64,000 bases of DNA from Tropicimonas sp. IMCC34043 (GCF_003390845.1 NZ_QMEK01000001.1:744001-808000), one strand, 5' to 3'; positions 31,263 through 43,236 are shown, counted from the stretch's first letter. Numbers and translations: made by a program. Notes: generated from the letters alone by a model not told the origin.

Positions 31263-33281
31263 ATGAGTGACCTACGCACAATCATAATCGACGGTCGGGA
31301 AGTGAAATGCGACCCCGCCCTGACCCTGATCCAGGCCTGCGAACAGGCCGGGATCGAGGTTCCGCGGTTCTGCTACCACGAGCGGCTGTCGATTGCCGGC
31401 AATTGCCGGATGTGTCTGGTCGAAGTGGTCGGTGGCCCGCCGAAGCCGGCGGCATCCTGCGCCATGCAGGTCAAGGATCTGCGGCCCGGCCGCAACGGCG
31501 AGCCGCCCGAGGTCAGGACCAACTCGCCCATGGTCAAGAAGGCCCGCGAGGGGGTGATGGAGTTTCTGCTCATCAACCACCCGCTCGACTGCCCGATCTG
31601 CGATCAGGGCGGGGAATGCGACCTTCAGGACCAGGCGATGGCCTATGGTGTCGACTTCAGCCGCTATCGCGAGCCGAAGCGCGCCGCCGAGGACCTGAAC
31701 CTCGGCCCGCTGGTCGAAACCCACATGACCCGCTGCATCTCGTGCACCCGCTGTGTGCGATTCACCTCCGAAGTCGCCGGGATCTCCCAGATGGGCCAGA
31801 CCGGCCGCGGCGAGGACAGCGAGATCACCAGCTATCTGAACCAGACGCTCGACAGCAACCTGCAGGGCAACATCATCGACCTCTGCCCGGTCGGTGCGCT
31901 GGTCTCGAAGCCCTATGCCTTTACCGCCCGGCCTTGGGAACTGACCAAGACCGAGACCATCGACGTCATGGATGCGCTCGGGTCGAACACCCGTGTCGAC
32001 ACCAAGGGCCCCGAGGTCATGCGAATCCTGCCGCGCAACAACGACGCGGTGAACGAGGAATGGCTGTCGGACAAATCCCGGTTCGTCTGGGACGGCTTGC
32101 GCCGGCAACGGCTCGATACACCCTATGTGCGGGTGGACGGCAAGCTGAAGCCCGCGACCTGGGCCGAGGCGATGGGCGCTGCTGCGACCGCAATGAAGGG
32201 CAGGAAGGTCGCTGGCCTTGTCGGCGATCTTGCCCCGGTCGAGGCGAGCTTTGCGCTGAAGCAGTTGATCGAGAGCCTGGGCGGGACGGTCGAATGCCGC
32301 ACCGATGGTGCCCGGCTGCCCGCGGGGAACCGGCTTGGCTATGTCGGCAATGCCCGGATCGAGGATATCGACACGGCGCAGACGATCCTGCTGATCGGTA
32401 CCGACCCGCGCAACGAGGCGCCGGTGCTGAACGCCCGCATCCGCAAGGCCTGGATTGCCGGTGCCAATATCGGACTGGTCGGCCAGCCGGTCGATCTGAC
32501 CTATGACTATACCCATCTTGGCACCGATCGTGCGGCGCTCGAGAAACTGGCGGGCATGGACCACTCGGACAAGCACGGCGATGCCGGGCTGATCATCCTG
32601 GGGCAGGGCGCGCTGAACGAGGCCGATGGCGCCGCGGTGCTGGCCACCGTGCTGCGCATGGCCGAGGTGGCACAATCGAAGGTGCTGATCCTGCACACCG
32701 CCGCGGGCCGGGTCGGCGCGATGGATGTGGGCGCCGTCACCGAAGGCGGGATCGAGGCCTGCATCGCGGGTGCCGAGGTGATCTATAACCTGGGCGCCGA
32801 CGAGGTTGACGTCGCCGCCGGTCCCTTCGTGATCTATCAGGGAAGCCATGGCGACCGCGGCGCACATCGCGCAGACGTGATCCTGCCCGGCGCTGCCTGG
32901 ACCGAGGAACGCGGGCTGTTCGTCAATACCGAGGGTCGGCCGCAACTGGCGATCCGCGCGGGCTTCCCCCCGGGGCAGGCCAAGGAGAACTGGGCGATCC
33001 TGCGGGCGCTGTCGGCCGAACTGGAGGCGACCTTGCCCTGGGACAGTATCGAACAGCTTCGGCGCGCGCTGGTTGCGGCTGTGCCGCACCTCGGGATGAT
33101 CGATCAGGTGCCACAGAACGAAGGCTCCGTGCCGGATGCCGGGCCGCTCGGCGATGCCGATTTCCGGCTGGCGATCCGGGACCACTATCTGACCAACCCG
33201 ATCGCCCGGGCGAGCGCTTTGATGGCCGAATTGTCGGCCATGGCCAAGGCCCGGGGCGCAACCTCGCTGGCGGCGGAGTAG
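31263..33281 (+). CDS. nuoG: NADH-quinone oxidoreductase subunit G
   Basis: A 672-aa subunit with the N-terminal electron wire of complex I. [2Fe-2S] N1b ligands are Cys37, Cys48, Cys51 and Cys66. The His-Cys3 N5 region is [18 protein letters not shown]. [4Fe-4S] N4 cysteines are in [12 protein letters not shown] and DLCPVGAL. The rest is a molybdopterin-oxidoreductase-like domain without cofactor motifs. It is shorter than the 900-aa E. coli form and matches alphaproteobacterial NuoG. AAGGAG lies about 10 nt before the ATG at 31263. Confidence 0.96.
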   Translation: MSDLRTIIIDGREVKCDPALTLIQACEQAGIEVPRFCYHERLSIAGNCRMCLVEVVGGPPKPAASCAMQVKDLRPGRNGEPPEVRTNSPMVKKAREGVMEFLLINHPLDCPICDQGGECDLQDQAMAYGVDFSRYREPKRAAEDLNLGPLVETHMTRCISCTRCVRFTSEVAGISQMGQTGRGEDSEITSYLNQTLDSNLQGNIIDLCPVGALVSKPYAFTARPWELTKTETIDVMDALGSNTRVDTKGPEVMRILPRNNDAVNEEWLSDKSRFVWDGLRRQRLDTPYVRVDGKLKPATWAEAMGAAATAMKGRKVAGLVGDLAPVEASFALKQLIESLGGTVECRTDGARLPAGNRLGYVGNARIEDIDTAQTILLIGTDPRNEAPVLNARIRKAWIAGANIGLVGQPVDLTYDYTHLGTDRAALEKLAGMDHSDKHGDAGLIILGQGALNEADGAAVLATVLRMAEVAQSKVLILHTAAGRVGAMDVGAVTEGGIEACIAGAEVIYNLGADEVDVAAGPFVIYQGSHGDRGAHRADVILPGAAWTEERGLFVNTEGRPQLAIRAGFPPGQAKENWAILRALSAELEATLPWDSIEQLRRALVAAVPHLGMIDQVPQNEGSVPDAGPLGDADFRLAIRDHYLTNPIARASALMAELSAMAKARGATSLAAE

Positions 33282-33607
33282 CGTGGTGGCGCGGCAGTGC
33301 GACGCCGCGGTGTCACGGACAAGCGACGTCGCCAGGCTGAAACCCGCATCGCCGGGGCGCTCTGCCCCGGCCTTTGCGGCGGTCATTTGTGCAGGTTGCG
33401 ACCGGTTCGGACAAAGCCCTAGAAACATGCTTCGAATCGCGCGACATCTGCGCACAAGACCCCCACTAGAGGCTGGCGTTTGGGTTCGGGATGCGGTTTA
33501 CACGATCTCGCCAGCGTTCCGCAGCGACGGCCGGCCCGATCCGGAACGGGGGCGCCGATTGGCGCGCCGCGCGGGACATACCTACGGTCTGAGGAAGATG
33601 AGGCACC
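33282..33607 (+). other. Intergenic region between nuoG and nuoH with a stem-loop
   Basis: This 326-bp gap has no gene I can support; a 110-codon open frame at 33283-33615 has no ribosome site or recognisable features. A GCCGGGG/CCCCGGC stem with a 7-nt loop lies at 33351-33371 and is followed by CTTTGC, a poor terminator. The lower GC stretch 33420-33520 might hold an internal promoter for nuoH-N, but I could not define boxes. Confidence 0.5.
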
Positions 33608-34645
33608 ATGGCTGACTTTCTGAACACGGGGCTGGGGACTGTCGTGCTGATTGCACTCGAATGTCTCCTGTTCACGATCATCCTCTTCGTCTCGCTGGCT
33701 TTCCTGATGTATGCGGACCGCAAGATCTGGGCCGCGGTGCAGCAGCGCAAGGGCCCGAACGTGGTGGGCGTCTTCGGCCTGCTGCAAAGCTTTGCCGACT
33801 TCATCAAGTACATCGCCAAGGAAATCGTCGTGCCCTCGGGCGCCGACAAGGTGGTGTTCTTCCTGGCACCGATGATCTCGTTCGTCCTGGCGCTGATCGC
33901 CTGGGTGGTGATCCCGTTCAACGACGGCTGGGTGATCGCCAACATGAACGTTGCGATCCTCTATGTCTTCGCCATGTCCTCGCTCGAGGTCTATGGCGTC
34001 ATCATGGGCGGCTGGGCGTCGAACTCGAAATACCCGTTCCTCGGGTCGCTGCGGTCGGCGGCGCAGATGATTTCCTACGAGGTCTCGATCGGGCTGATCA
34101 TCATCGGCGTCGTGATTTCGACCGGGTCCATGAACTTCTCGGATATCGTCGAGGCGCAGCGCGGCCATTTCGGGTTGCTGAACTGGTACTGGCTGCCGCA
34201 CCTGCCGATGGTGTTCCTGTTCCTGATCTCGGCGCATGCCGAAACCAACCGTCCGCCGTTCGACCTGCCCGAAGCTGAATCGGAACTGGTCGCGGGCTAT
34301 CAGGTGGAATATTCCTCGACGCCCTTCCTGCTTTACATGATGGGCGAGCTGATCGCGATCGTGCTGATGTGCGCGCTGATGTCGATCCTGTTCTTCGGTG
34401 GCTGGCTGTCGCCGATCCCCGGTCTGCCCGACGGGATCCTGTGGCTGATTGCCAAGATGGGCTTCTTCTTCTTCATCTTCTCGATGACCAAGGCGATCGT
34501 GCCGCGGTATCGCTATGACCAGCTGATGCGGATTGGCTGGAAGGTGTTCCTGCCGATGTCGCTCGGCTGGGTCGTGCTGGTGGCGTTCCTTGCGAAATTC
34601 GGGGTTCTCGGCGGCTTTTGGGCCCGCTGGGCGATTGGAGGCTGA
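33608..34645 (+). CDS. nuoH: NADH-quinone oxidoreductase subunit H
   Basis: A 345-aa membrane subunit with about eight helices, which links the quinone cavity to the proton-pumping arm. Conserved motifs are [35 protein letters not shown] and the loop [27 protein letters not shown], whose acidic residues are essential in complex I. The ATG at 33608 is 4-5 nt after AGGCACC; GAGGAAGATGAGG nearby may be the ribosome site. nuoI follows after 3 bp. Confidence 0.96.
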   Translation: MADFLNTGLGTVVLIALECLLFTIILFVSLAFLMYADRKIWAAVQQRKGPNVVGVFGLLQSFADFIKYIAKEIVVPSGADKVVFFLAPMISFVLALIAWVVIPFNDGWVIANMNVAILYVFAMSSLEVYGVIMGGWASNSKYPFLGSLRSAAQMISYEVSIGLIIIGVVISTGSMNFSDIVEAQRGHFGLLNWYWLPHLPMVFLFLISAHAETNRPPFDLPEAESELVAGYQVEYSSTPFLLYMMGELIAIVLMCALMSILFFGGWLSPIPGLPDGILWLIAKMGFFFFIFSMTKAIVPRYRYDQLMRIGWKVFLPMSLGWVVLVAFLAKFGVLGGFWARWAIGG

Positions 34646-34648
34646 CCG

Positions 34649-35143
34649 ATGACGGCAATAGACTGGAACCGGGCCGGCAAGTACTTTCTGCTGGTGGATA
34701 TCTTCAAGGGCTTCAGGCTCGGGATGAAGTATTTCATGGCGCCGAAGGCGACGCTGAACTACCCGCACGAGAAGGGACCGCTCAGCCCGCGATTCCGCGG
34801 CGAACATGCGCTGCGGCGCTATCCGAGCGGCGAGGAACGCTGCATCGCCTGCAAGTTGTGCGAGGCGATCTGTCCGGCCCAGGCCATCGTGATCGACGCC
34901 GAGCCGCGCGCCGACGGCAGCCGCCGCACCACGCGCTATGACATCGACATGACCAAGTGCATCTATTGCGGCTTGTGTCAGGAGGCCTGCCCGGTCGATG
35001 CCATCGTCGAGGGGCCGAACTTCGAGTTCACGGCCGAGAACCGGGAAGAGCTGTTCTTCGACAAGCAGAAGCTGCTCGACAACGGTGACCGCTGGGAGGC
35101 CGAAATCGCCCGCAACATCGAGCTGGATGCACCCTACCGATGA
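34649..35143 (+). CDS. nuoI: NADH-quinone oxidoreductase subunit I
   Basis: A 164-aa (TYKY-type) ferredoxin-like subunit carrying clusters N6a and N6b. The two 4Fe-4S motifs are complete: Cys65, 68, 71 and 75 ([14 protein letters not shown]) and Cys104, 107, 110 and 114 ([14 protein letters not shown]). The end [14 protein letters not shown] is typical. It overlaps the next gene by 4 bp (ATGA). Confidence 0.97.
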   Translation: MTAIDWNRAGKYFLLVDIFKGFRLGMKYFMAPKATLNYPHEKGPLSPRFRGEHALRRYPSGEERCIACKLCEAICPAQAIVIDAEPRADGSRRTTRYDIDMTKCIYCGLCQEACPVDAIVEGPNFEFTAENREELFFDKQKLLDNGDRWEAEIARNIELDAPYR

Positions 35144-35541
35144 ATGATTTTGCAAAGCTCTTCCAGCAGATGATCCAGCAAAGCCAGGAGATGGCCAAGG
35201 CCATGAATCCGGCGCTTGAAAAACTGCAGCTGCCGGACTTCACCGCCATGCTGCCGACGATGCCCAAGGACGCCATGGAAATGTCCTTCGGCAAGACCTT
35301 CAACCCCGGCGGGCTTGACGCAAAGACGCGTCTGTTCGTGACGCTGGGGGCGCTGGTCGCGCAGGGCGCGCAGATGGAGCCGCAGATCAAGGTCACGGTC
35401 CGCCATGCGATGCAGGCCGGTGCGACACCGCAGGAGATCGCCGAGGTGATCGGCCAGATGTCGATCTTCGGCGGCGTGCCGGCGATGACCAAGGCCATGC
35501 AGCTTGCGCAATCCGTGATCGCAGAGAAGAAGGAAGGCTAG
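35140..35541 (+). CDS. Carboxymuconolactone decarboxylase/AhpD-like protein in the nuo operon
   Basis: A 133-aa all-helical protein with the CMD-family core [62 protein letters not shown] (residues about 60-118). The AhpD-type CxxC redox pair is absent, since no cysteines are present, so a thiol peroxidase role is not supported. The first 50 residues form an amphipathic, Gln/Met-rich helix ([19 protein letters not shown]). Its start overlaps the nuoI stop by 4 bp and nuoJ begins 4 bp after its stop. Function in relation to complex I is unknown. Confidence 0.78.
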   Translation: MNDFAKLFQQMIQQSQEMAKAMNPALEKLQLPDFTAMLPTMPKDAMEMSFGKTFNPGGLDAKTRLFVTLGALVAQGAQMEPQIKVTVRHAMQAGATPQEIAEVIGQMSIFGGVPAMTKAMQLAQSVIAEKKEG

Positions 35542-35545
35542 TCCA

Positions 35546-36157
35546 GTGACCGCAGTCGATTTCACCTTTCTCCTGTTCTCTATCACGCTGATCTGCGGCG
35601 GGTTGTTCACCGTAATCTCGCGCAGCCCGGTGCATTCGGTGCTGTGGCTGATCCTCGCGTTCCTGTCCGGCGCCGGTCTGATGGTGCTGCTTGGCGCCGA
35701 GTTCGTCGCCATGCTGCTGATCATCGTCTATGTCGGCGCGGTCGCGGTGCTGTTCCTGTTCGTCGTCATGATGCTCGATGTCGATTTTGCCGTGCTTCGC
35801 GCCGAGATGGCGAAAAGCCTGCCGCTGGCGCTGGTGATTGCGCTGGTGCTGGTGATCCAGCTCGTCATGGTGTTCGGCAACTGGCAGACCGGCGCCGGCG
35901 TCGTCATGAACGACCTGCCCAACTCGGTCGGTGCGGGGCCGCACAATACCGCCTCGATCGGGCTGCTGCTCTATGACAAGTACTTCCTGCTGTTCCAGCT
36001 TGCCGGCCTGATCCTGCTGGTCTCGATGATCGGCGCCATCGTGCTGACCCTGCGCCATCGCCGGGACATCAAGCGGCAGGACATCCTGGCGCAGATGTAC
36101 CGCGATCCGGTCAAGGCGCTGGACATGCATGACATCAAGCCTGGTCAGGGGCTGTGA
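35546..36157 (+). CDS. nuoJ: NADH-quinone oxidoreductase subunit J
   Basis: A 203-aa membrane subunit with five helices. The helix [35 protein letters not shown] includes the pi-bulge helix of ND6/NuoJ. The start is a GTG at 35546 preceded by AAGGAAGG. The C-terminus is a hydrophilic [19 protein letters not shown] tail. A 116-bp gap before nuoK shows no gene. Confidence 0.95.
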   Translation: MTAVDFTFLLFSITLICGGLFTVISRSPVHSVLWLILAFLSGAGLMVLLGAEFVAMLLIIVYVGAVAVLFLFVVMMLDVDFAVLRAEMAKSLPLALVIALVLVIQLVMVFGNWQTGAGVVMNDLPNSVGAGPHNTASIGLLLYDKYFLLFQLAGLILLVSMIGAIVLTLRHRRDIKRQDILAQMYRDPVKALDMHDIKPGQGL

Positions 36158-36273
36158 CCGACTGAGCCAGCCCGGCACCCGGCGTGTCGGATAGCGAATA
36201 ACGGCAGCGGCGCGACCGGCGCCGTAACCAACCGCCCGACAAGGGGCGCGGACTAAGGATCGAGGGACCGCAC

Positions 36274-36579
36274 ATGGTCGGATTGGAACATTACCTGAGT
36301 GTCGCGGCGATACTCTTCGTCATCGGCATCTTTGGCATCTTCCTGAACCGGAAGAATGTCATCGTCATCCTGATGTCGATCGAGCTGGTTCTTCTGTCGG
36401 TCAACATCAACCTCGTCGCCTTCTCGGCCTATCTGGGCGATCTCACCGGCCAGGTATTCGCGCTGTTCGTCCTGACAGTCGCCGCCGCCGAGGCCGCCAT
36501 TGGCCTCGCCATTCTGGTCTGCTTCTTCCGAAACCGCGGCACGATCGCGGTGGAAGACGTCAACAACATGAAGGGGTAA
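36274..36579 (+). CDS. nuoK: NADH-quinone oxidoreductase subunit K
   Basis: A 101-aa subunit with three helices. It carries the two membrane glutamates known from the family: [15 protein letters not shown] (Glu near residue 36) and the one in [13 protein letters not shown] (near residue 72), both part of the proton path. nuoL follows after 6 bp. Confidence 0.96.
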   Translation: MVGLEHYLSVAAILFVIGIFGIFLNRKNVIVILMSIELVLLSVNINLVAFSAYLGDLTGQVFALFVLTVAAAEAAIGLAILVCFFRNRGTIAVEDVNNMKG

Positions 36580-36585
36580 GGGTCC

Positions 36586-38685
36586 ATGACCGCGATCATA
36601 CTCTTTGCCCCGCTGGTCGGCGCAATCATTTGCGGCCTGTTCTGGCGGATGATCGGCGAACGCGCCGGAATGATCACCGCAACGGGCCTGCTGTTTCTGG
36701 CCTGCTTCCTCAGCTGGATCGTCTTCTTCACGGTGGGCGAGCCGCAGAGCATCACGCTGCTGCGCTGGATCGACTCTGGCAGTCTGGTCGCCGACTGGGC
36801 GATCCGGCTCGACCGTCTGACCGCGATCATGCTTGTGGTCGTCACCACGGTGTCTGCCTTCGTGCATCTCTACAGCTTCGGCTACATGGATCACGACATC
36901 AACTTCCCCGAGGGCGAGCCCTACAAGGCGCGGTTCTTCGCCTTCCTGTCGCTGTTCTCCTTCGCGATGCTGGCGCTCGTGACCGCAGACAACCTGGTGC
37001 AGATGTTCTTCGGCTGGGAGGGCGTGGGCCTCGCCTCCTACCTGCTGATCGGCTTCTATTATCGCAAGGAAAGCGCGGGCGAGGCTGCGATGAAGGCCTT
37101 CATCGTCAACCGTGTCGGTGACTTCGGCTTTGCGCTTGGCATTGCGGGCCTGTTCTTCATGGTCGACTCGGTGCAGCTGAACGATGTCTTTGCCGCCGCG
37201 CCGACGCTTGCGGAAAGCACCGTCAGCTTCCTGTGGCGCGACTGGAACGCCGCGAACCTGCTCGCCTTCCTGCTGTTCGTCGGCGCCATGGGCAAGTCGG
37301 CCCAGTTCTTCCTGCACACCTGGCTGCCGGACGCGATGGAAGGCCCGACACCGGTCTCGGCGCTCATCCACGCTGCCACCATGGTGACGGCGGGCGTTTT
37401 CCTGGTCTGCCGGATGTCGCCGCTGATGGAATATGCGGCCGATACGCGGACCTTCATTGTCTATATCGGGGCCATCACCGCCTTCTTCGCGGCGACGATC
37501 GGTCTGGTGCAGAACGACATCAAGCGCGTGATCGCCTATTCGACCTGCTCGCAGCTTGGCTACATGTTCGTGGCCGCCGGCGTCGGGATGTATTCGGCGG
37601 CGATGTTCCACCTGCTGACCCACGCCTTCTTCAAGGCGATGCTGTTCCTTGGCGCCGGTTCCGTGATCCACGGGATGCACCACGAACAGGACATGCGGAA
37701 CTATGGCGGGCTGAAGGCCAAGCTGCCGGTGACCTACTGGATCATGATGATCGGCACGCTTGCGATCACCGGGGTCGGCATCCCGCTGACGGGCATCGGC
37801 TTTGCCGGGTTCATCAGCAAGGACGCGATCATCGAAAGCGCCTGGGCCGGCGGCACCACGGCCTCGAGCTTCGGCTTCTGGATGCTGGTCATCGCGGCCG
37901 CCTTCACGAGCTTCTATTCCTGGCGGTTGATGTTCATGACCTTCTACGGCAAGCCGAAGGGGGATCATCACACCCACGAGCATGCCCATGAAAGCCCGCG
38001 TGTCATGCTGATCCCGCTGGTCGCGCTCGCCTTCGGCGCGGCGTTCTCGGGGATGATCTGGCACGGATCCTTCTTTGGGCACACCGAGCAGGTGGCGCGG
38101 TTCTTCGAGATCCCGCTGGCCGCAGAGGCCACGGCCGAAACCAATGGCGCAGTTGCCACCGAGGAACATGCCGAGGCCGCAACCGAGGGCCATGGCGCCG
38201 ACGCCGGCGCCCAGCACGAAGCCTTTGGCGGTGCGCCGGGGCAGGGCGCGATCTTCTTCGGGCCGGACAACCACGTGCTGACCAACGCGCATGAGGCACC
38301 GGTCTGGGTCAAGGTCAGCCCCTTCATTGCCATGCTGCTTGGCTTTGGCCTGTCCTGGCTGTTCTATGTCCGCTCGCCGCAACTGCCGGCGCAACTGGCC
38401 AAGAACCAGCCGGTTCTCTACCGCTTCCTGCTGAACAAGTGGTATTTCGACGAGATCTATGACGCGATCTTCGTCCGGCCGGTGCGAGCGCTTGGCCGCC
38501 TGCTGTGGAAACGTGGCGACGTGTCGATCATCGACGGCGGTATCAACGGACTCGCCATGGGGATCATCCCCTATTTCACCCGGCTCGCCGGCCGGGCACA
38601 GAGCGGATACATCTTCCACTATGCTGCCGCGATGGTCGTGGGGATCGTGGTCCTGGTCACCTGGATGTCGATCGTGGGGAATTGA
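36586..38685 (+). CDS. nuoL: NADH-quinone oxidoreductase subunit L
   Basis: A 699-aa antiporter-like subunit with the C-terminal lateral helix. Core motifs are [21 protein letters not shown] (helix 5 Glu), [30 protein letters not shown], and [19 protein letters not shown] hydrophilic, His/Glu/Ala-rich insertion of about 70 residues lies at roughly 460-565 ([29 protein letters not shown]) before the final helices. It is part of the nuoK-L-M-N set, with a 6-bp and a 3-bp gap to its neighbours. Confidence 0.97.
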   Translation: MTAIILFAPLVGAIICGLFWRMIGERAGMITATGLLFLACFLSWIVFFTVGEPQSITLLRWIDSGSLVADWAIRLDRLTAIMLVVVTTVSAFVHLYSFGYMDHDINFPEGEPYKARFFAFLSLFSFAMLALVTADNLVQMFFGWEGVGLASYLLIGFYYRKESAGEAAMKAFIVNRVGDFGFALGIAGLFFMVDSVQLNDVFAAAPTLAESTVSFLWRDWNAANLLAFLLFVGAMGKSAQFFLHTWLPDAMEGPTPVSALIHAATMVTAGVFLVCRMSPLMEYAADTRTFIVYIGAITAFFAATIGLVQNDIKRVIAYSTCSQLGYMFVAAGVGMYSAAMFHLLTHAFFKAMLFLGAGSVIHGMHHEQDMRNYGGLKAKLPVTYWIMMIGTLAITGVGIPLTGIGFAGFISKDAIIESAWAGGTTASSFGFWMLVIAAAFTSFYSWRLMFMTFYGKPKGDHHTHEHAHESPRVMLIPLVALAFGAAFSGMIWHGSFFGHTEQVARFFEIPLAAEATAETNGAVATEEHAEAATEGHGADAGAQHEAFGGAPGQGAIFFGPDNHVLTNAHEAPVWVKVSPFIAMLLGFGLSWLFYVRSPQLPAQLAKNQPVLYRFLLNKWYFDEIYDAIFVRPVRALGRLLWKRGDVSIIDGGINGLAMGIIPYFTRLAGRAQSGYIFHYAAAMVVGIVVLVTWMSIVGN

Positions 38686-38688
38686 GCG

Positions 38689-40239
38689 ATGCAAAACCTA
38701 ATCTCGATCATCATCTTCCTGCCGCTGGTTGCGGCGCTGATCCTCGCCTTCTTCCTGAAGGGAGACGATGCGGCGGCCCGGCGGAATGCCAAGTGGCTGG
38801 CGCTGATCGCGACCTCGGCGACCTTCCTTGTCTCGCTGTTCCTGCTGTTCGGCTTCGATCCCTCGAACACCGGCTTCCAGTTCGTCGAGGAACGCGACTG
38901 GCTGCTGGGGCTGCACTACAAGATGGGGGTGGACGGCATCTCGGTCCTGTTCGTGATGCTGACCACATTCCTGATGCCGATCACCATCGGCGCCTGCTGG
39001 AACGTCGAGGTGCGCGTCAAGGAGTACATGATCGCCTTCCTGGTGCTCGAAACCCTGATGCTCGGCGTCTTCACCGCGCTCGATCTGGTTCTGTTCTACC
39101 TGTTCTTCGAGGCGGGCCTCATTCCGATGTTCCTGATCATCGGCATCTGGGGCGGTCCGAACCGGATTTACGCGACCTTCAAGTTCTTCCTCTATACCTT
39201 CCTCGGCTCGCTGCTGATGCTGGTGGCGATGATCGCGATGTATGTCGATGCCGGCACCACCGACATTCCGACGCTGCTGGCCCATACCTTCGCCTCGGAC
39301 ACGCTGTCTGTGCTCGGGTTCCAGGTCGTGGGGGGGATGCAGACCATCCTGTTCATCGCCTTCTTCGCCAGCTTTGCGGTCAAGATGCCGATGTGGCCGG
39401 TCCATACCTGGCTGCCTGACGCCCACGTTCAGGCGCCGACGGCGGGGTCGGTGGTTCTGGCGGCGATCCTGCTGAAGATGGGCGGCTATGGCTTCCTGCG
39501 GTTCAGCCTGCCGATGTTCCCGGTCGGGTCCGAGGTGATGAGCACCTTCGTGTTCTGGCTGTCCGCGATCGCGATCGTCTATGCGGCGCTGGTGGCGCTG
39601 GCGCAGGAGGACATGAAGAAGCTGATCGCCTACAGCTCGGTCGCGCACATGGGCTATGTGACCATGGGGATCTTCACGGTCAGCCAGCAGGGGCTCGACG
39701 GTGCGATCTTTCAGATGCTCAGCCACGGCTTTGTCGCCGGCGCGCTCTTTCTCGTCGTCGGCGTGGTCTATGACCGGATGCACACCCGCGACATCACCGC
39801 TTACGGCGGTCTGATGGTGCGGATGCCGGCCTATGCGCTGGTCTTCATGGTGTTCACCATGGCCAACGTCGGCCTGCCGGGCACTTCGGGCTTCATCGGC
39901 GAGTTCCTGACCCTGGTCGCGATCTTCCAGGTCAACACCTGGGTCGCGGTCGTGGCGACCTCGGGCGTGATATTCTCGGCCTGCTACGGGCTCTGGCTTT
40001 ATCGCAAGGTGATGCTGGGCGACCTGATCAAGGAAAGCCTGAAGACGATCAAGGATCTGTCCGCCCGCGAAAAGGCGATCTTTGCGCCGCTTGTCGTGAT
40101 GACGCTCTGGCTTGGCGTTTACCCGTCGGTGGTGACCAATGTGATCGGCCCCTCTGTCACGTCCCTGATCGGCCAGTACGAAACCGCCCTGAACGACTAT
40201 CAGCCGGACGTCCGGCTGGCCCAGTCCGGAGACAACTGA
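38689..40239 (+). CDS. nuoM: NADH-quinone oxidoreductase subunit M
   Basis: A 516-aa antiporter-like proton-pumping subunit with about 14 helices. [32 protein letters not shown] contains the essential helix-5 Glu, and [35 protein letters not shown] is the conserved helix 7-8 region with its pumping Lys. It starts 3 bp after nuoL, and nuoN begins 1 bp after its stop. Confidence 0.97.
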   Translation: MQNLISIIIFLPLVAALILAFFLKGDDAAARRNAKWLALIATSATFLVSLFLLFGFDPSNTGFQFVEERDWLLGLHYKMGVDGISVLFVMLTTFLMPITIGACWNVEVRVKEYMIAFLVLETLMLGVFTALDLVLFYLFFEAGLIPMFLIIGIWGGPNRIYATFKFFLYTFLGSLLMLVAMIAMYVDAGTTDIPTLLAHTFASDTLSVLGFQVVGGMQTILFIAFFASFAVKMPMWPVHTWLPDAHVQAPTAGSVVLAAILLKMGGYGFLRFSLPMFPVGSEVMSTFVFWLSAIAIVYAALVALAQEDMKKLIAYSSVAHMGYVTMGIFTVSQQGLDGAIFQMLSHGFVAGALFLVVGVVYDRMHTRDITAYGGLMVRMPAYALVFMVFTMANVGLPGTSGFIGEFLTLVAIFQVNTWVAVVATSGVIFSACYGLWLYRKVMLGDLIKESLKTIKDLSAREKAIFAPLVVMTLWLGVYPSVVTNVIGPSVTSLIGQYETALNDYQPDVRLAQSGDN

Positions 40240-40240
40240 G

Positions 40241-41683
40241 ATGACCTCTGCCGATCTTGCAACGATCCTGCCCGAGATCTTCCTCGCGGTATACGCGATG
40301 GTGGCGCTGCTGGTGGCTGTCTACACCGGCAAGGACCGCGTCGCCTCGTTGCTCAGCTGGATCTCGGCCGCGGTGCTGATCGCGGTGGCGATCTGGATCT
40401 CGGTATCGGGCGACCTTACGCGCGTCGCCTTCGGCGGCATGTTCGTCGACGACGGTTTTGCCCGCTTTGCCAAGGTGACGGTGCTGTTTGCCGCCGCCAT
40501 CGTGCTGATCCTGTCCGAGGGGTTCTTCTCGCGCCGGGGCTCGTTGATCTTCGAATATCCGATCCTCGTGGTCCTGTCGGTGATCGGCATGATGATGATG
40601 ATCTCGGCGGGCGATGTGATCGCGCTCTACATGGGGCTCGAGTTGCAGTCGCTGGCACTTTACGTCGTCGCCTCGATCCGCCGCGACAGCGTGCGCTCGA
40701 CCGAGGCCGGCCTGAAGTACTTCATCCTCGGGGCGCTCAGCTCGGGCCTGCTGCTCTATGGGGCTTCGCTGACCTATGGCTATGCCGGCACCACGTTGTT
40801 CTCGGGGATCTATGCGGCGGCGACCGACGGGCACGTGGGCATCGGCCTGTTGCTCGGCCTGACCTTCATGCTTGCGGGCATGGCCTTCAAGGTTTCGGCG
40901 GTGCCCTTCCACATGTGGACGCCCGACGTTTACGAGGGCGCACCGACCCCGGTCACGGCCTTCTTTGCGACGGCGCCCAAGATGGCTGCCATGGCGATGA
41001 TCGCGCGCGCGCTCTATGACGCCTTCGGCGCCGCGGTGGCCGACTGGCAACAGATCCTGGCGCTGCTTGCGGTGCTGTCGATGTATCTCGGCGCGCTTGC
41101 CGGGATCGGGCAGCGCGACATCAAGCGGCTGATGGCCTATTCCTCGATCACCCACATGGGCTTTGCGCTGATGGGCCTTGCCGCCGGGACCGAGCGGGGC
41201 GTGCAGGCGATGCTGATCTACATGGCGATCTATGTCACCATGAACATCGGCACCTTCGCCTTCATCCTGTCGATGGAACGCGACGGCCAGCACGTGACGC
41301 GGATCGACGGGCTGAACATGCTGTCGAAACGCGAGCCGGTGAAGGCCATGGCGATGCTGGTGCTGCTGTTCAGCCTGGCGGGCGTACCGCCGCTGGTCGG
41401 CTTCTTCGGGAAGTTCGCGGTGCTGACCGCGGCGCTTGACGCCGGCCTCGTCTGGCTTGCGGTTCTCGGCGCCATCGCCTCGGTCATCGCGGCGTTCTAC
41501 TATCTGCGGATCGTCTATTACATGTATTTCGGCAGCGACGAGGGTCCGGCAATCGATGGCTCGATGAGCGTCGTTCAGGTCACCGTCCTGGTTGGGGCCG
41601 CGGCGCTGATGGTGCTGGGGGTTGTGAACCTGTTCGGTCTTGACGGGATGGCCGCATCTGCAGCAGCCTCTCTTGTCAACTGA
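40241..41683 (+). CDS. nuoN: NADH-quinone oxidoreductase subunit N
   Basis: A 480-aa antiporter-like subunit, last of the nuo set. Conserved segments are [24 protein letters not shown] (helix-5 Glu), [46 protein letters not shown] and [17 protein letters not shown]. The end overlaps the beginning of the birA frame, so birA is probably translated by coupling. Confidence 0.97.
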   Translation: MTSADLATILPEIFLAVYAMVALLVAVYTGKDRVASLLSWISAAVLIAVAIWISVSGDLTRVAFGGMFVDDGFARFAKVTVLFAAAIVLILSEGFFSRRGSLIFEYPILVVLSVIGMMMMISAGDVIALYMGLELQSLALYVVASIRRDSVRSTEAGLKYFILGALSSGLLLYGASLTYGYAGTTLFSGIYAAATDGHVGIGLLLGLTFMLAGMAFKVSAVPFHMWTPDVYEGAPTPVTAFFATAPKMAAMAMIARALYDAFGAAVADWQQILALLAVLSMYLGALAGIGQRDIKRLMAYSSITHMGFALMGLAAGTERGVQAMLIYMAIYVTMNIGTFAFILSMERDGQHVTRIDGLNMLSKREPVKAMAMLVLLFSLAGVPPLVGFFGKFAVLTAALDAGLVWLAVLGAIASVIAAFYYLRIVYYMYFGSDEGPAIDGSMSVVQVTVLVGAAALMVLGVVNLFGLDGMAASAAASLVN

Positions 41684-42431
41684 GGCCTGGCCTGCAGGCT
41701 ATGACCGGCTGGTGCTGCCCGAGGTTGACAGCACCATGGCCGAGGCGGCGCGGCGGGCGCCCGCGCTCAGCGGGCCGACCTGGATACTGGCACTGAGACA
41801 GACGGCGGCCCGCGGCCGCCGTGGTCGTCCCTGGACCAACCCTGCGGGCAACTTCGCGGCGACTCTGGTCGTGCGGCCGTCGCACGGGCCGCAGCAGGCG
41901 GCGCTGCGCAGCTTTGTCGCCGCGCTTGCGCTGTATGATGCGTTCGTGACCGTGACCGGGCGGGCCGAATCCTTTGCGCTGAAATGGCCGAACGACGTGC
42001 TGCTGAACGGTGGCAAGGTGGCGGGCATCTTGCTCGAATCTTCCGGCCACAGCGGTGCGCTCAGCTACCTGTCGGTCGGGATCGGGGTGAACCTTGCCGC
42101 GGCCCCGACGGCCGGCGAGGTCGAACCCCGCGCGGTGCCGCCGGTGTCGCTGGCCGGGGCGATGGGGGTGCGGATTGCACCCGAGGCGTTTCTCGACGCC
42201 CTCGCGCCCGCCTATGCCCGGCACGAGGCGCAGCTTGCGACCTTCGGGTTCGCGCCGGTCCGCGCCGCCTGGCTGGCCCGCGCCACGCGCCTTGGCGCCG
42301 AAGTGACTGCCCGGATGCCAAGCGAAGAAGTCACCGGAATCTTCGAGACCATCGACACGTCGGGCAGCCTTGTGCTGAAAACTCCGCAAGGCCGCCGCGC
42401 GATCGCCGCGGCGGAGATCCATTTCAACTGA
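41640..42431 (+). CDS. birA: Biotin-[acetyl-CoA-carboxylase] ligase
   Basis: A biotin protein ligase of up to 263 aa without the N-terminal DNA-binding domain, thus not a repressor. It would biotinylate MccA and other biotin carriers. Motifs are [35 protein letters not shown] (the RGRxGRxW biotinyl-AMP loop), [22 protein letters not shown] and LSVGIGVNL. The start is uncertain: TTG 41640 (overlapping nuoN by 44 bp) or TTG 41673 (overlapping by 11 bp). Neither has a clear ribosome site and no ATG precedes the conserved part. It lies between nuoN and coaX. Confidence 0.9.
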   Translation: MTGWPHLQQPLLSTEAWPAGYDRLVLPEVDSTMAEAARRAPALSGPTWILALRQTAARGRRGRPWTNPAGNFAATLVVRPSHGPQQAALRSFVAALALYDAFVTVTGRAESFALKWPNDVLLNGGKVAGILLESSGHSGALSYLSVGIGVNLAAAPTAGEVEPRAVPPVSLAGAMGVRIAPEAFLDALAPAYARHEAQLATFGFAPVRAAWLARATRLGAEVTARMPSEEVTGIFETIDTSGSLVLKTPQGRRAIAAAEIHFN

Positions 42432-42450
42432 TCCGGGAGGCGCGGGCCGC

Positions 42451-43236
42451 ATGCTTTTGTGCATCGACACCGGCAATACCAACACTGTCTTCTCTGTCTG
42501 GGACGGCGAGAAATTCCTGACCACCTTGCGCACCGCGACCGAGCACCAGCGGACGGCCGACCAGTACTTCGTCTGGTTCTCGACCCTGATGGCCCATGCG
42601 CGCATCCCGGTCGACATCGACGAGGTCATCATCTCGTCGACCGCGCCGCGGGTGGTATTCAACCTGCGGGTGCTGGCCGATCGCTATTTCAATTGCCGGC
42701 CGCTGGTGGTGGGCAAACCCGAATGTCTGCTGCCGAGGCCACCCCGGGTCGATCCCGGCGTGCAGGTCGGGCCGGACCGGCTGGCCAATACCGTCGGCGC
42801 CTTTGATCGCCACGGCGGCGACGTGATTGTGGTAGACTTTGGCACGGCAACGAATTTCGACGTGGTGGATGTGGACGGCGCCTATATCGGCGGGGTGATT
42901 GCGCCGGGGGTAAATCTGAGTCTCGAGGCGTTGCATCTGGCCGCAGCGGCGCTGCCGCACGTCGATGTGACCAAGCCCGCGCAGGTGATCGGTACAAATA
43001 CCATCGCCTGCATGCAGTCGGGTGTATTCTGGGGCTATGTCGGACTGGTGCAGGGGATCTGCTCGCGCATTCTCACCGAACGGGGCCGGCCGATGAAAAT
43101 CATTGGCACCGGAGGGCTTGCGCCGCTTTTCTCACAGGGCGATGTACTGTTCGACCTAATTGAAGACGATCTGACGATGCACGGCCTGACGGTCATCCAT
43201 CGCTACAACAAGGAAAATAATGCGGATGAGCGATGA
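42451..43236 (+). CDS. coaX: Type III pantothenate kinase
   Basis: A 261-aa enzyme of the ASKHA fold that phosphorylates pantothenate, the first step of CoA synthesis. The P-loop motif is CIDTGNTNTVFSVWDG. VVDFGTATNFDVVDVDGAYIGGVIAPG is the phosphate-2/adenosine region, and IIGTGGLAPLF is near the C-terminus. It follows birA by 19 bp with GGAGG before the ATG and overlaps rnj by 17 bp. Confidence 0.95.
   Translation: MLLCIDTGNTNTVFSVWDGEKFLTTLRTATEHQRTADQYFVWFSTLMAHARIPVDIDEVIISSTAPRVVFNLRVLADRYFNCRPLVVGKPECLLPRPPRVDPGVQVGPDRLANTVGAFDRHGGDVIVVDFGTATNFDVVDVDGAYIGGVIAPGVNLSLEALHLAAAALPHVDVTKPAQVIGTNTIACMQSGVFWGYVGLVQGICSRILTERGRPMKIIGTGGLAPLFSQGDVLFDLIEDDLTMHGLTVIHRYNKENNADER

Noticed and set aside
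33553-33576. GGCGCC...GGCGCGCC-type palindromes here, near 15795 and near 21730 considered as one repeat family
   Set aside because: They share only short GC-rich words that arise easily in this genome; alignment beyond about 15 bases is poor.
33283-33615. 110-codon frame between nuoG and nuoH
   Set aside because: No ribosome site, no hydrophobic or conserved segment, and it runs across the nuoH start.
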